In this document: positions 1 through 6,004 of the stretch, in pieces
Position numbering within the stretch: position 1 is the first letter of the stretch
How the letters are laid out: every line of letters starts with the position of its first letter
NCBI GenBank assembly: GCA_030642565.1
Contig: DAOWNM010000170.1
Location: forward strand, 1 to 6,234
Source: Bacteroidota bacterium
GTDB lineage: Bacteria; Bacteroidota; Bacteroidia; Bacteroidales; GCA-2748055
Direction of reading: 5' to 3'
Length of the DNA stretch: 6,234 nt
The notes under the pieces: model-generated
Database searches by the model: none
Told to the model about the DNA's origin: nothing
The model's input: only the letters and a program-made list of their open reading frames with translations
Made by a program: the position numbers and the translations under genes

Positions 1-50
1 ATACGAGGATCGGGCAATTGACTGAAATAATCGTGAAGTGAGGTTTTCAT
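1..50 (-). CDS. ISAs1-family transposase, N-terminal fragment cut by the window edge
   Basis: Read on the minus strand from the ATG at 50-48, the first 16 codons give MKTSLHDYFSQLPDPR before the sequence leaves the window. An aromatic/Phe-Ser residue pair followed by LPDPR near the extreme N-terminus is the hallmark of ISAs1 (H-repeat-associated) transposases, whose N-terminal domain precedes a DDE catalytic domain. The product would cut and rejoin the ends of its own element. Only the N-terminus is visible, so I cannot tell whether the gene is intact. The start is supported by the expected distance of LPDPR from the N-terminus and by an A-rich ACAAA immediately upstream. The gene points away from the rest of the window. 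The family call rests on one short motif; the catalytic residues lie outside. Confidence 0.72.
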   Translation of the reverse strand, partial: MKTSLHDYFSQLPDPR

Positions 51-79
51 TTTGTCGAGATTTTTGTGTCTCAACAAAA
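50..79 (-). promoter_or_regulatory. Hairpin over the transposase translation start
   Basis: On the plus strand, TTTTGT (50-55) and GAGA (57-60) pair with TCTC (69-72) and ACAAAA (74-79). There is one mismatch (C56/A73) and an 8-base loop. In the transposase mRNA the 3' arm covers the bases just before the start codon and reaches the A of AUG. Such a structure could hide the ribosome landing site, as is known for the 5' leaders of some other insertion sequences (IS10, IS50). The pairing is directly visible; the regulatory role is inferred. Confidence 0.45.
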
Positions 80-151
80 ATCGCTAGGTTTGGATGTAAA
101 ACCCAGTAATTGAGGTATCTAACAATCAACATCACGTCTTAGCTTACGCAC

Positions 152-225
152 AATTGTTAATAAACATACCATTTTCACGAATTCGCAGGCCAATGGGTGT
201 TAACAACCGCAGTGAAATTGTTAAT
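152..225. repeat. Repeated AATTGTTAAT motif with a central TGTTAACA palindrome
   Basis: The 10-base sequence AATTGTTAAT occurs exactly at 152-161 and again at 216-225, both in the same orientation. Between them, the 8-base palindrome TGTTAACA (198-205) carries the shared TGTTAA core. All three lie in the transposase upstream region, within about 110 bases of the proposed IS end. They could be subterminal transposase-binding sites or an operator. The repeats are certain as sequence; the function is unknown. Confidence 0.5.
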
Positions 226-279
226 CCCGGTTCGTTTTCAGATCTTTATATGCGTTAGCCCTGGCTCTTACATAGTAGG

Positions 280-310
280 TTTTGAAATATGTAGAAATTT
301 CTTATATTGC
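280..310 (+). promoter_or_regulatory. Candidate Bacteroidota-type promoter for the START-like gene
   Basis: TTTTG at 280-284 resembles the -33 element (TTTG) and TATATTGC at 303-310 resembles the -7 element (TAnnTTTG, here one T short), 18 bases apart. Transcription would start near 315-318, leaving a leader of about 30 bases before the ATG at 347. The palindrome GAAATTTC (294-301) sits in the spacer and could be a protein site or chance. The promoter lies outside the proposed IS end, so the insertion may have left it intact. This is based on consensus matching only. Confidence 0.35.
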
Positions 311-346
311 ATCTACGGCTGAATTATCTACTAATTCTATTTCCGC

Positions 347-724
347 ATGAAGATTAAATACGAACTTGAGTATACACTCAACACCTCCCCCAGTTTCTTA
401 TATGCAAGGTTAAGTACTCCCGAAGGTCTTTCAGAATGGTTTGCCGACAATGTAAATCTGAAAAGGGGGTTATATAACTTCATTTGGGAAGGAGCGGAAC
501 AGGAGGCTTCTGTGGTACAGAAGAAGATCAATAAGTTCATCCGTTTCCACTGGGAAGAGGATGAAAACCAGGAGCACTATTTCGAGTTCAGGATACATAC
601 CGATGAACTAACGGGAGATGTGGCCCTTCTGATTACAGATTTTGCCGAGGAGGATGAGAAGGATGATGCCATTGACCTGTGGGATACCCAAATCTCCGAA
701 TTGAAACATGCCATAGGGCTCTAA
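347..724 (+). CDS. START-like (SRPBCC-fold) domain protein, small and acidic
   Basis: This 125-residue protein has the pattern of the START-like domain family common in Bacteroidota: STPEGLSEWFADNV (23-36), an aromatic strand YFEFRIH (78-84), then ELTGDVALLITDFAEEDE (87-104) and DAIDLWDTQI (107-116) leading into a C-terminal helix. The AHSA1/SRPBCC-type fold forms a hydrophobic cavity, but the ligand and role of this subfamily are not established. The length matches a complete single-domain protein, with no signal peptide or membrane segment, so it should be cytosolic. The first ATG after an A/T-rich leader is the start; no Shine-Dalgarno is visible, as is usual for this phylum. It is followed by a 193-base gap, so it may be a separate unit from the downstream operon. 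Family is confident; function is unknown. Confidence 0.85.
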   Translation: MKIKYELEYTLNTSPSFLYARLSTPEGLSEWFADNVNLKRGLYNFIWEGAEQEASVVQKKINKFIRFHWEEDENQEHYFEFRIHTDELTGDVALLITDFAEEDEKDDAIDLWDTQISELKHAIGL

Positions 725-748
725 AGCGTTCCCTTTTCCAAAATAAAT

Positions 749-756
749 TAACTTTG
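749..756 (+). promoter_or_regulatory. Possible -7 promoter element for the permease operon
   Basis: TAACTTTG fits the Bacteroidota -7 consensus TAnnTTTG exactly. No clear TTG or TTTG lies 17-23 bases upstream, so the -33 half is missing or weak. It is the best promoter candidate before the five-gene string and would place both CTTG hairpins in the leader. An 8-base match can arise by chance. Confidence 0.3.
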
Positions 757-771
757 TCTTCGTTGAATCAT

Positions 772-813
772 GCGAGCGCATTCCCGTAACTTGCTACGGG
801 GTTAGCGAGCGCA
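772..813. repeat. REP-like hairpin flanked by 9-base direct repeats
   Basis: GCGAGCGCA occurs at 772-780 and 805-813, bracketing 24 bases. Those 24 bases contain a perfect 6-base stem, CCCGTA (783-788) and TACGGG (795-800), extendable by a T-G pair (782/801); the loop ACTTGC holds a central CTTG. A hairpin between direct repeats resembles a repetitive extragenic palindrome unit, or a small insertion with target duplication. It is not followed by a T-run, so it is a poor match to an intrinsic terminator. Confidence 0.55.
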
Positions 814-862
814 AAAGAATAAACAAATAAAATGATCGATGATTGGCTTCGCCGGGCTTCGG

Positions 863-886
863 TTCCTGGCAGCTTGCTGCGAGGAG
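863..886. repeat. Second CTTG-apex hairpin upstream of the permease gene
   Basis: TTCCT (863-867) and GCAG (869-872) pair with CTGC (877-880) and AGGAG (882-886) around a CTTG tetraloop (873-876). There is one G/G mismatch (868/881) and a terminal T-G pair. The design matches the hairpin at 782-801 (same apex, arms beginning with TTCC or TCCC), suggesting two diverged copies of one palindromic unit. It ends 31 bases before the GTG start, so it could also influence translation of the permease. Confidence 0.5.
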
Positions 887-917
887 AGTCAATCTGTAGC
901 TACAATTCGGAAGAGGC

Positions 918-2411
918 GTGAAAAAACTTCATCTACTTGTCATAAAGTCTTTTATAGGTCCGTTCATTCTGACATTCTTTTTCGTTATTTTTATACTTTT
1001 GATGCAGTTTCTCTGGAAGTATATCGATGACCTCATCGGGAAGGGTCTGGAGATGAGTGTGATTTCTGAGTTCCTGCTCTACACCAGTGCAAGTCTGGTT
1101 CCATTGGCCATGCCGCTTGCTGTGCTCCTGTCCAGCCTGATGACATTCGGGAACCTGGCCGAAAACCTGGAACTGCTGGCGTTTAAATCTTCCGGAATCT
1201 CGCTTATAAGGATCATGGCACCGGTAATGGTTATCTCAGCGACCATCTCTATTGGGGCATTCATGTTTACCAACTATGTGATGCCGGTAACCAACCTGAA
1301 AATGAGGTCATTGCTCTATGACATTCAGCAGCAACGCCCCGAGCTCACCATCAAACCAGGTGTATTTGACAATACCCTGGAGGGTTATTCCATCCGAATA
1401 GGTTCCCGGGATAGCAAGACAAGCCTTTTAAGAGATATCCTGATTTTTGACCATACCCAAAAGCAGGGAAATGTAAGGGTGACCATAGCCGATTCGGGGT
1501 ATATGAGGATGTCGACCGACGAAAAACACCTTCTGCTCACTCTTTACAAAGGCCATACCTATAAGGAGATGCAGAAGCAGAAGAAGGAGAAAAAACACAT
1601 TAAAAGTTACCCGCATCAGAGGGACCAATTTGAACAGCAGGAGATGATTATTGAAATGACTGGATTCGGCCTCAACAGATCCGATGAAAACCTTTTCCGT
1701 AACGCCTACTCCATGCTGAATATTAACCAGTTGCACCATTTTGAGGACTCGCTTACCAGGGATCTGGATACAATACTTATTCAGTTCCATACCACCCTTG
1801 AGAAGACCCTGGTGGAAAAACCGAAGAACCTGCTTATCAAAAAATCCAGAATTGTTTCCGGTTCCATGAAAAGCACCCTCAATAGTGAGGACTTAACCAT
1901 TCTGCCCCTCCATGTGGACACCCTCTTTACACAGCTGAACAAACTGGAGCAACGGCGTGCTCTTACTCAGTCTATCAACTATGCACGAAGCAACAAAAGT
2001 ATAACCTCATCAAATGCAGGAAGAACCGACTGGAAGATCTCAAAACTACGAAGGTACCAGATCGAGATCCAGCGCAAATATACCCTCTCCTTACTCTGCC
2101 TGATCTTCTTTTTCATAGGCGCGCCCCTGGGGGCTATTATTCGGAAAGGAGGCCTTGGAATGCCTGTGATTGTTAGTGTGTTAATGTTCCTGATCTATTA
2201 TGTAATCTCTATGACAGGAGAGAAGTTTGTCCGTGAAAATTTACTCCCTCCCTTTGCCGGGATGTGGATCTCAACATTTATCCTGATCCCCGTCAGTATT
2301 TTGCTTACTTATAAAGCAGCCAACGACTCAGTCATTATGAATGTTGAAACCTATTTTCTCTGGGCTAAAAAACTCTGGCAAAGGTCACAGAAACTCTTCC
2401 AAAGAAGATGA
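918..2411 (+). CDS. LptF/LptG-family lipopolysaccharide export permease
   Basis: This 497-residue inner-membrane protein belongs to the YjgP/YjgQ family. In the LptB2FG transporter two such subunits with the LptB ATPase extract lipopolysaccharide from the inner membrane and pass it to the periplasmic bridge. Three N-terminal membrane segments (about 12-33, 53-77, 97-121) are followed by a periplasmic beta-rich domain (about 130-250), then three more segments (about 388-406, 414-433, 445-466) with the family motif GAPLGAIIRKGGLGMPV (401-417). Between the beta domain and segment four lies a charged, probably helical stretch (about 260-385) far longer than in E. coli LptF/LptG. The start is GTG: an in-frame stop at 897-899 leaves no ATG upstream, and the first internal ATG would remove membrane segment one. 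GGAAG at 909-913 may act as ribosome site. Whether it is the F or G subunit cannot be told; its partner must be elsewhere. It heads the operon and overlaps the next gene by 4 bases. Confidence 0.93.
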   Translation: MKKLHLLVIKSFIGPFILTFFFVIFILLMQFLWKYIDDLIGKGLEMSVISEFLLYTSASLVPLAMPLAVLLSSLMTFGNLAENLELLAFKSSGISLIRIMAPVMVISATISIGAFMFTNYVMPVTNLKMRSLLYDIQQQRPELTIKPGVFDNTLEGYSIRIGSRDSKTSLLRDILIFDHTQKQGNVRVTIADSGYMRMSTDEKHLLLTLYKGHTYKEMQKQKKEKKHIKSYPHQRDQFEQQEMIIEMTGFGLNRSDENLFRNAYSMLNINQLHHFEDSLTRDLDTILIQFHTTLEKTLVEKPKNLLIKKSRIVSGSMKSTLNSEDLTILPLHVDTLFTQLNKLEQRRALTQSINYARSNKSITSSNAGRTDWKISKLRRYQIEIQRKYTLSLLCLIFFFIGAPLGAIIRKGGLGMPVIVSVLMFLIYYVISMTGEKFVRENLLPPFAGMWISTFILIPVSILLTYKAANDSVIMNVETYFLWAKKLWQRSQKLFQRR

Positions 2412-3607
2412 AGATCCTGATCCTGACCAACAAGCTTCCTTATCCTCCCAGGGATGGAGGTTCCATTGCCACACTCAATATGATGTCAGGTCTTCATGAT
2501 GCCGGAAATCAGATCACCTGCCTGGCCCTGAATACAGCCAAACACCCCTGCCCGTTGGAGCAGATTCCCAGTGAGATAGTAGAGACCATTCATTTTCTTG
2601 GAGTGGATTGCGATAGTTCCATCAGGCCGTTGCGCCTGGGGATCAACCTTCTGTTTTCAAAGAGTCCTTATATCGCAGAACGTTTCAATATCGAAGCATT
2701 CAGAACTGCGCTTGCCGCACTGCTCCAAAAGGAATCATTTGATATCATTCAGTTGGAGGGACCCTACCCCGGACAATACCTGGATCTGATCAGGAAAACA
2801 AGTGATGTAAAGGTCTCCCTGCGGGCACATAATGTGGAACACCTCATCTGGGAAAGAAAAGCGCTCCACGAAACATCTCTCCTGAAAAAATGGTACCTGA
2901 ATAATATGGCCCAACGACTGAAACGTTTCGAATTGGAGGTGGCTCACCAAACCGACGCTCTGATCCCCATCAGTGAATGCGATGAATCATATTTCAGGAG
3001 ACAGGGCCTTCATAAACCCATGATCACCATCCCCACAGGATTAAGCTTGGAGAACTATCCCCAAACTGAGCTCCCGGCAGAACCTTCCATCTTTTTTATC
3101 GGAGCGCTGGACTGGCTGCCCAACCAGGAGGGGCTGACCTGGTTTCTCCAGAAAGTTTTCGGTCTGCTGCTAACTGAACTTCCCAGACTAAGGTTCCATG
3201 TGGCTGGTAGAAATGCTTCCGCTCAATTTGAGAAAAAACTGAATCACCCAAATATCTCCTACCACGGTGAAGTGGATGATGCTGTGAGGTTTATGCAGTC
3301 GTACCGGGTAATGGTGGCACCGCTCCTTTCAGGAAGTGGTATCAGGATTAAGATCCTTGAAGGTATGGCCCTGGGCAGACCAGTGGTGACCACCTCAGCA
3401 GGAATCGAGGGAATACAGATCATAGATCATCAAAACGTAGTGGTGGAAGATGACCCTTATAGATTTAGCAATCAGGTTGTTAAATTGCTTACAGATCCAC
3501 ATGGACCGGACCGCATGGTTGCTGAAGCACGCCAATTTATTAGCCAGAATTTTGATACCTTTGAACTTTCAACCCGGTTAAGTCAGTTTTACAAATCAGA
3601 GGTATGA
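2408..3607 (+). CDS. Family 4 glycosyltransferase (GT-B fold)
   Basis: This 399-residue soluble protein has both Rossmann-like halves of a GT4 enzyme. The N-terminal half opens with MKILILTNKLPYPPRDGGS (1-19), whose PYPP-DGGS loop normally contacts the acceptor, and includes RAHNVEH (139-145). The nucleotide-sugar half starts near FFIGALDWLPNQEG (229-242), continues with FHVAGR (263-268), and ends with GSGIRIKILEGMALGRPVV (309-327), where E318 is the conserved glutamate of the donor site. The first glutamate of the classical E-x7-E motif is replaced by Ser310, as expected in the GSG-I-K-LE subgroup. It should move a sugar from an activated donor to a lipid- or polysaccharide-linked acceptor on the cytosolic face; donor and acceptor cannot be predicted. 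There is no signal peptide. It overlaps its neighbours by ATGA on both sides, implying coupled translation. The envelope-export gene upstream and membrane GT2 downstream suggest a surface glycan role. Confidence 0.9.
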   Translation: MKILILTNKLPYPPRDGGSIATLNMMSGLHDAGNQITCLALNTAKHPCPLEQIPSEIVETIHFLGVDCDSSIRPLRLGINLLFSKSPYIAERFNIEAFRTALAALLQKESFDIIQLEGPYPGQYLDLIRKTSDVKVSLRAHNVEHLIWERKALHETSLLKKWYLNNMAQRLKRFELEVAHQTDALIPISECDESYFRRQGLHKPMITIPTGLSLENYPQTELPAEPSIFFIGALDWLPNQEGLTWFLQKVFGLLLTELPRLRFHVAGRNASAQFEKKLNHPNISYHGEVDDAVRFMQSYRVMVAPLLSGSGIRIKILEGMALGRPVVTTSAGIEGIQIIDHQNVVVEDDPYRFSNQVVKLLTDPHGPDRMVAEARQFISQNFDTFELSTRLSQFYKSEV

Positions 3608-4776
3608 TCGTTCTTCAACTCATATTCTGGATCTGCCTTATTCAGTTTGTCTACTCCTATCTCCTGTTCCCCTCTATTCTTCGATTGCTTGCAGGAAAGA
3701 GAAATATGAATACCAACACATTTTCTGCTGAAGAGGTGCCCGTGGTTTCGGTGCTGATTGCCGCATACAATGAAGAGAAGGTCATTGGTGAGAAAATCGG
3801 ATCCGTTTTAAAGAGTGACTACCCCCTGGAGAAACTGGATATCCTTGTGGGCTCGGACGCATCCACTGACAATACCAACGCCATATTGCAGCAATTAACT
3901 GAAGCAAACCGGTCCCTCCACCTGTTCATCTTTGAAGAGAGAAAAGGAAAACCGGGAATTATTAACCAACTTGCAAAAGAGGCCCGGGGAGAGATCATGG
4001 TAATTACCGATGCCAATGTGATACTTGAGAGCAACACCCTGTTTGAACTGGTTCGTTATTTCAAAGAGGAACGTATCGGCCTGGTTGACTCAAGGTTGAT
4101 CAGCACAGGAATCAAAAGAGGTGGAATATCCCGGCAGGAAAAATTCTATACCAGCCGCGAAGTCAGCATTAAACACTACGAAAGCATACTCTGGGGATCC
4201 ATGATGGGGCCTTTTGGCGGATGCTATGCCGTTAGAAAGTCCCTCTACAGACCCGTTCCCGATCACTTCCTGGTAGATGATTTTTTTATCAATATGGCAG
4301 TACTTGAGCAGGGAGCATACTGTATCAGTAACATCCATGCAAAGGTCTATGAAGATGTTTCCAACAACCCCCGTGAGGAGTTCAAGAGGAAAAAGCGAAT
4401 CTCAGCGGGTAATTTTCAGAACCTGTCCAGGTTCCGTTCCATGCTGTTCAAAGGTAGAAAAGGTGTCGGGTTTTGCTTTTTCTCCCATAAAGTGATTCGA
4501 TGGATCGTCCCCTTCCTGGTGATGATTACCCTTGCTTCATCCACCATCCTTGGTTTAAAATCGCCCTGTTACCTGCTCCTTGCACTCCTGCAACTACTGG
4601 TGCTCATCACCCCTTTTATTGATCATATCCTGAGGAAAATCAGAATCCAAAGTATACCTTTGCGGTCTATTTCATATTTTGTCCTGATGAACCTGGCCCT
4701 GCTGGCCGGTTTTTTCAGGTATTTAGGAGGGATTAGAAACAATGTCTGGCAACCAACAAGCAGAAACCAGGATTAA
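3604..4776 (+). CDS. Membrane-bound family 2 glycosyltransferase (GT-A fold)
   Basis: This 390-residue protein has an N-terminal membrane segment (about 3-29), a cytosolic GT2 catalytic domain, and a C-terminal membrane region (about 297-340 and 354-374). Catalytic-domain landmarks appear in order: VSVLIAAYNEE (48-58), the nucleotide-binding aspartate in GSDASTDN (83-90), the metal-binding DxD-like TDAN (135-138), the acceptor-side acidic pair in LVDDFF (223-228) as the likely catalytic base, and RKKRISAGN (262-270) in the place of the QxxRW region. The C-terminal VWQPTSR (381-387) is also typical of this group. The architecture is that of enzymes making or extending surface polysaccharides or glycolipids; the sugar cannot be deduced. 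It starts inside the stop of the GT4 gene (ATGA) and its last 35 bases overlap ribBA. I see no truncation or missing key residue. Confidence 0.9.
   Translation: MIVLQLIFWICLIQFVYSYLLFPSILRLLAGKRNMNTNTFSAEEVPVVSVLIAAYNEEKVIGEKIGSVLKSDYPLEKLDILVGSDASTDNTNAILQQLTEANRSLHLFIFEERKGKPGIINQLAKEARGEIMVITDANVILESNTLFELVRYFKEERIGLVDSRLISTGIKRGGISRQEKFYTSREVSIKHYESILWGSMMGPFGGCYAVRKSLYRPVPDHFLVDDFFINMAVLEQGAYCISNIHAKVYEDVSNNPREEFKRKKRISAGNFQNLSRFRSMLFKGRKGVGFCFFSHKVIRWIVPFLVMITLASSTILGLKSPCYLLLALLQLLVLITPFIDHILRKIRIQSIPLRSISYFVLMNLALLAGFFRYLGGIRNNVWQPTSRNQD
4725..4730 (+). promoter_or_regulatory. Shine-Dalgarno-like AGGAGG before ribBA
   Basis: AGGAGG lies 11 bases before the ribBA ATG, inside the upstream glycosyltransferase coding sequence. 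It is the only full Shine-Dalgarno match seen before a start in this window. Bacteroidota depend little on this pairing, and the bases also encode Leu-Gly-Gly of the overlapping protein, so chance is possible. It supports the start at 4742. Confidence 0.4.
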
Positions 4777-6004
4777 GCTCAACTCAATTGAGGAGACCCT
4801 GGAAGATATCAGGAACGGTAAGATCATTATTGTGGTTGATGATGAGGACAGGGAGAACGAAGGAGATTTTATCTGCGCAGCAGAGCTGGTTACCCCTGAA
4901 ACAGTAAATTTCATGGCATCCAGGGGCAAGGGATTAATCTGCGCCTCTCTGACAGATGAACGATGTGCCGAACTGGACCTTCCCTTGATGGTAACCAACA
5001 ACACCAGCAGTCAAACCACCGCCTTCACCGTTTCAGTTGATCTGCTGGGACAGGGATGTACAACAGGAATTTCAGCATCGGACCGTGCCAAAACACTCAG
5101 GGCACTGGTTGATCCGACTACCAAACCCGACGACCTCGGGCGACCAGGACATATCTTTCCTCTGAAATCCAAACGACAGGGTGTACTGAGGCGGGCCGGA
5201 CACACCGAGGCAGCAGTCGACCTGACACTGCTCGCCGGACTAAAACCTGGTGGGGTCCTGGTGGAGATCATGAACGAGGATGGTACCATGGCACGACTCC
5301 CGGAACTCTACCGCATAGCCCAGGAGTATAACCTGAAGATGATCACCATCAAGGATCTGATTGCCTACAGGCTCAACTTCGACTCTATTGTTATAAAGGG
5401 TACCATGGTAAAACTTCCCACCGAATTTGGCGACTTCAACCTGATCCCTTTTATTCAGAAATCCAATGGCCTTGAGCATGTGGCTATTATCAAAGGGAAG
5501 TGGAGCGAAGATGAGAGTGTGCTTGTAAGGGTTCACTCATCCTGTGTTACCGGGGATATTTTTGGCAGCTATCGTTGTGATTGCGGCGATCAGCTTCATG
5601 AAGCCATGAGGATGGTGGAAAAAAAGGGTCAGGGCGTGGTTATATACCTGAACCAGGAGGGACGTGGCATTGGTCTCTACAACAAGATGAAAGCGTACAA
5701 ACTCCAGGAAGAGGGCCGCGACACAGTAGAGGCCAATGTGGAACTGGGGTTCAAGGATGATGAACGCGATTACGGGGTGGGTGCAGGAATGCTGCACGCC
5801 TTGGGAATCAGGAATATCAGGCTGATCACCAACAACCCGGTGAAGAAGGCGGGACTGGAAGGCTATGGGATGACCATTGTTGAGACCATTCAGCTGGAGA
5901 TTCCCTCAAACAAACACAATCAGTTTTACCTGGAGACCAAGCGGGATAAGATGGGACACTTTCTCAACATTGCACAGTATAATATCCCCCATAAGGATGA
6001 GTAA
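4742..6004 (+). CDS. ribBA: Bifunctional DHBP synthase / GTP cyclohydrolase II (riboflavin biosynthesis)
   Basis: This 420-residue fusion supplies both precursors of riboflavin. The N-terminal half (about 14-212) makes 3,4-dihydroxy-2-butanone 4-phosphate from ribulose 5-phosphate; it has DDEDRENEGD (33-42, with metal-binding E38), GHIFPL (136-141), and RAGHTEAAVDL (151-161, with metal-binding H154). The C-terminal half opens the GTP ring to the pyrimidine precursor; it carries the zinc cysteines C268, C279 and C281 in HSSC...RCDC, the GTP-binding QEGRGIGL (305-312), and Y319, D340 and R342, which align with E. coli RibA Y105, D126 and R128. Both halves therefore look active. The start overlaps the preceding gene by 35 bases, but no later in-frame start would keep the RibB N-terminus. 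No FMN riboswitch is possible directly upstream, since this space is coding. The stop overlaps fmt by 8 bases. Confidence 0.97.
   Translation: MSGNQQAETRIKLNSIEETLEDIRNGKIIIVVDDEDRENEGDFICAAELVTPETVNFMASRGKGLICASLTDERCAELDLPLMVTNNTSSQTTAFTVSVDLLGQGCTTGISASDRAKTLRALVDPTTKPDDLGRPGHIFPLKSKRQGVLRRAGHTEAAVDLTLLAGLKPGGVLVEIMNEDGTMARLPELYRIAQEYNLKMITIKDLIAYRLNFDSIVIKGTMVKLPTEFGDFNLIPFIQKSNGLEHVAIIKGKWSEDESVLVRVHSSCVTGDIFGSYRCDCGDQLHEAMRMVEKKGQGVVIYLNQEGRGIGLYNKMKAYKLQEEGRDTVEANVELGFKDDERDYGVGAGMLHALGIRNIRLITNNPVKKAGLEGYGMTIVETIQLEIPSNKHNQFYLETKRDKMGHFLNIAQYNIPHKDE

Larger units (their letters stand above)
1..263 (-). mobile_element. Probable terminal part of an ISAs1-family insertion sequence
   Basis: The stretch contains the start of a minus-strand transposase and about 210 bases upstream of it with no plausible gene. 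The plus strand has CCCTG at 259-263, so the minus strand reads CAGGG inward from 263; from memory, CAGGG is the usual terminal sequence of the ISAs1 family. If that is the true end, the element stops 83 bases before the START-like gene, and an 8-10 base target duplication would begin at 264. The other end is outside the window, so neither the inverted repeat nor the duplication can be tested here. The stretch is visibly richer in A and T than the coding part of the window. The presence of an IS is well supported; the exact boundary is not. Confidence 0.5.
725..917. other. Intergenic region with promoter-like element and hairpins
   Basis: This 193-base gap holds no convincing gene. A possible -7 promoter element lies at 749-756, and two hairpins with the same CTTG apex lie at 782-801 and 863-886. 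GGCTTCG is repeated at 845-851 and 855-861. A short ATG-initiated frame starting at 839 runs into the permease gene in another frame and looks like chance. If transcription begins just after 756, the permease operon has a structured leader of roughly 150 bases. Confidence 0.6.

Noticed and set aside
337..540. Minus-strand frame opposite the START-like gene
   Set aside because: It lies almost wholly antisense to a well-supported gene and has no recognisable features.
782..801. Hairpin as intrinsic terminator for the START-like gene
   Set aside because: The stem is followed by GTTAGCGAGCGC and not a T-run, and it begins almost 60 bases after the stop codon, so a palindromic repeat or leader structure fits better.
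839..1030. 63-codon plus-strand frame starting in the intergenic region and running into the permease gene
   Set aside because: It covers the hairpin region and then an alternative frame of clear permease coding sequence; the translation resembles no known protein and no ribosome site is evident.
1428..1790. 120-codon minus-strand frame within the permease gene
   Set aside because: Its hydrophobic, leucine-rich look comes from the reverse complement of Lys/Glu/Gln-rich codons in the permease; there is no independent support.
4600..4741. FMN riboswitch upstream of ribBA
   Set aside because: The stretch encodes the C-terminal membrane region of the glycosyltransferase and shows no conserved FMN-element sequence.
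5537..5797. Minus-strand frame rich in Cys and His within ribBA
   Set aside because: It is antisense to the conserved GTP cyclohydrolase II core, whose strong codon-level conservation explains the open frame.
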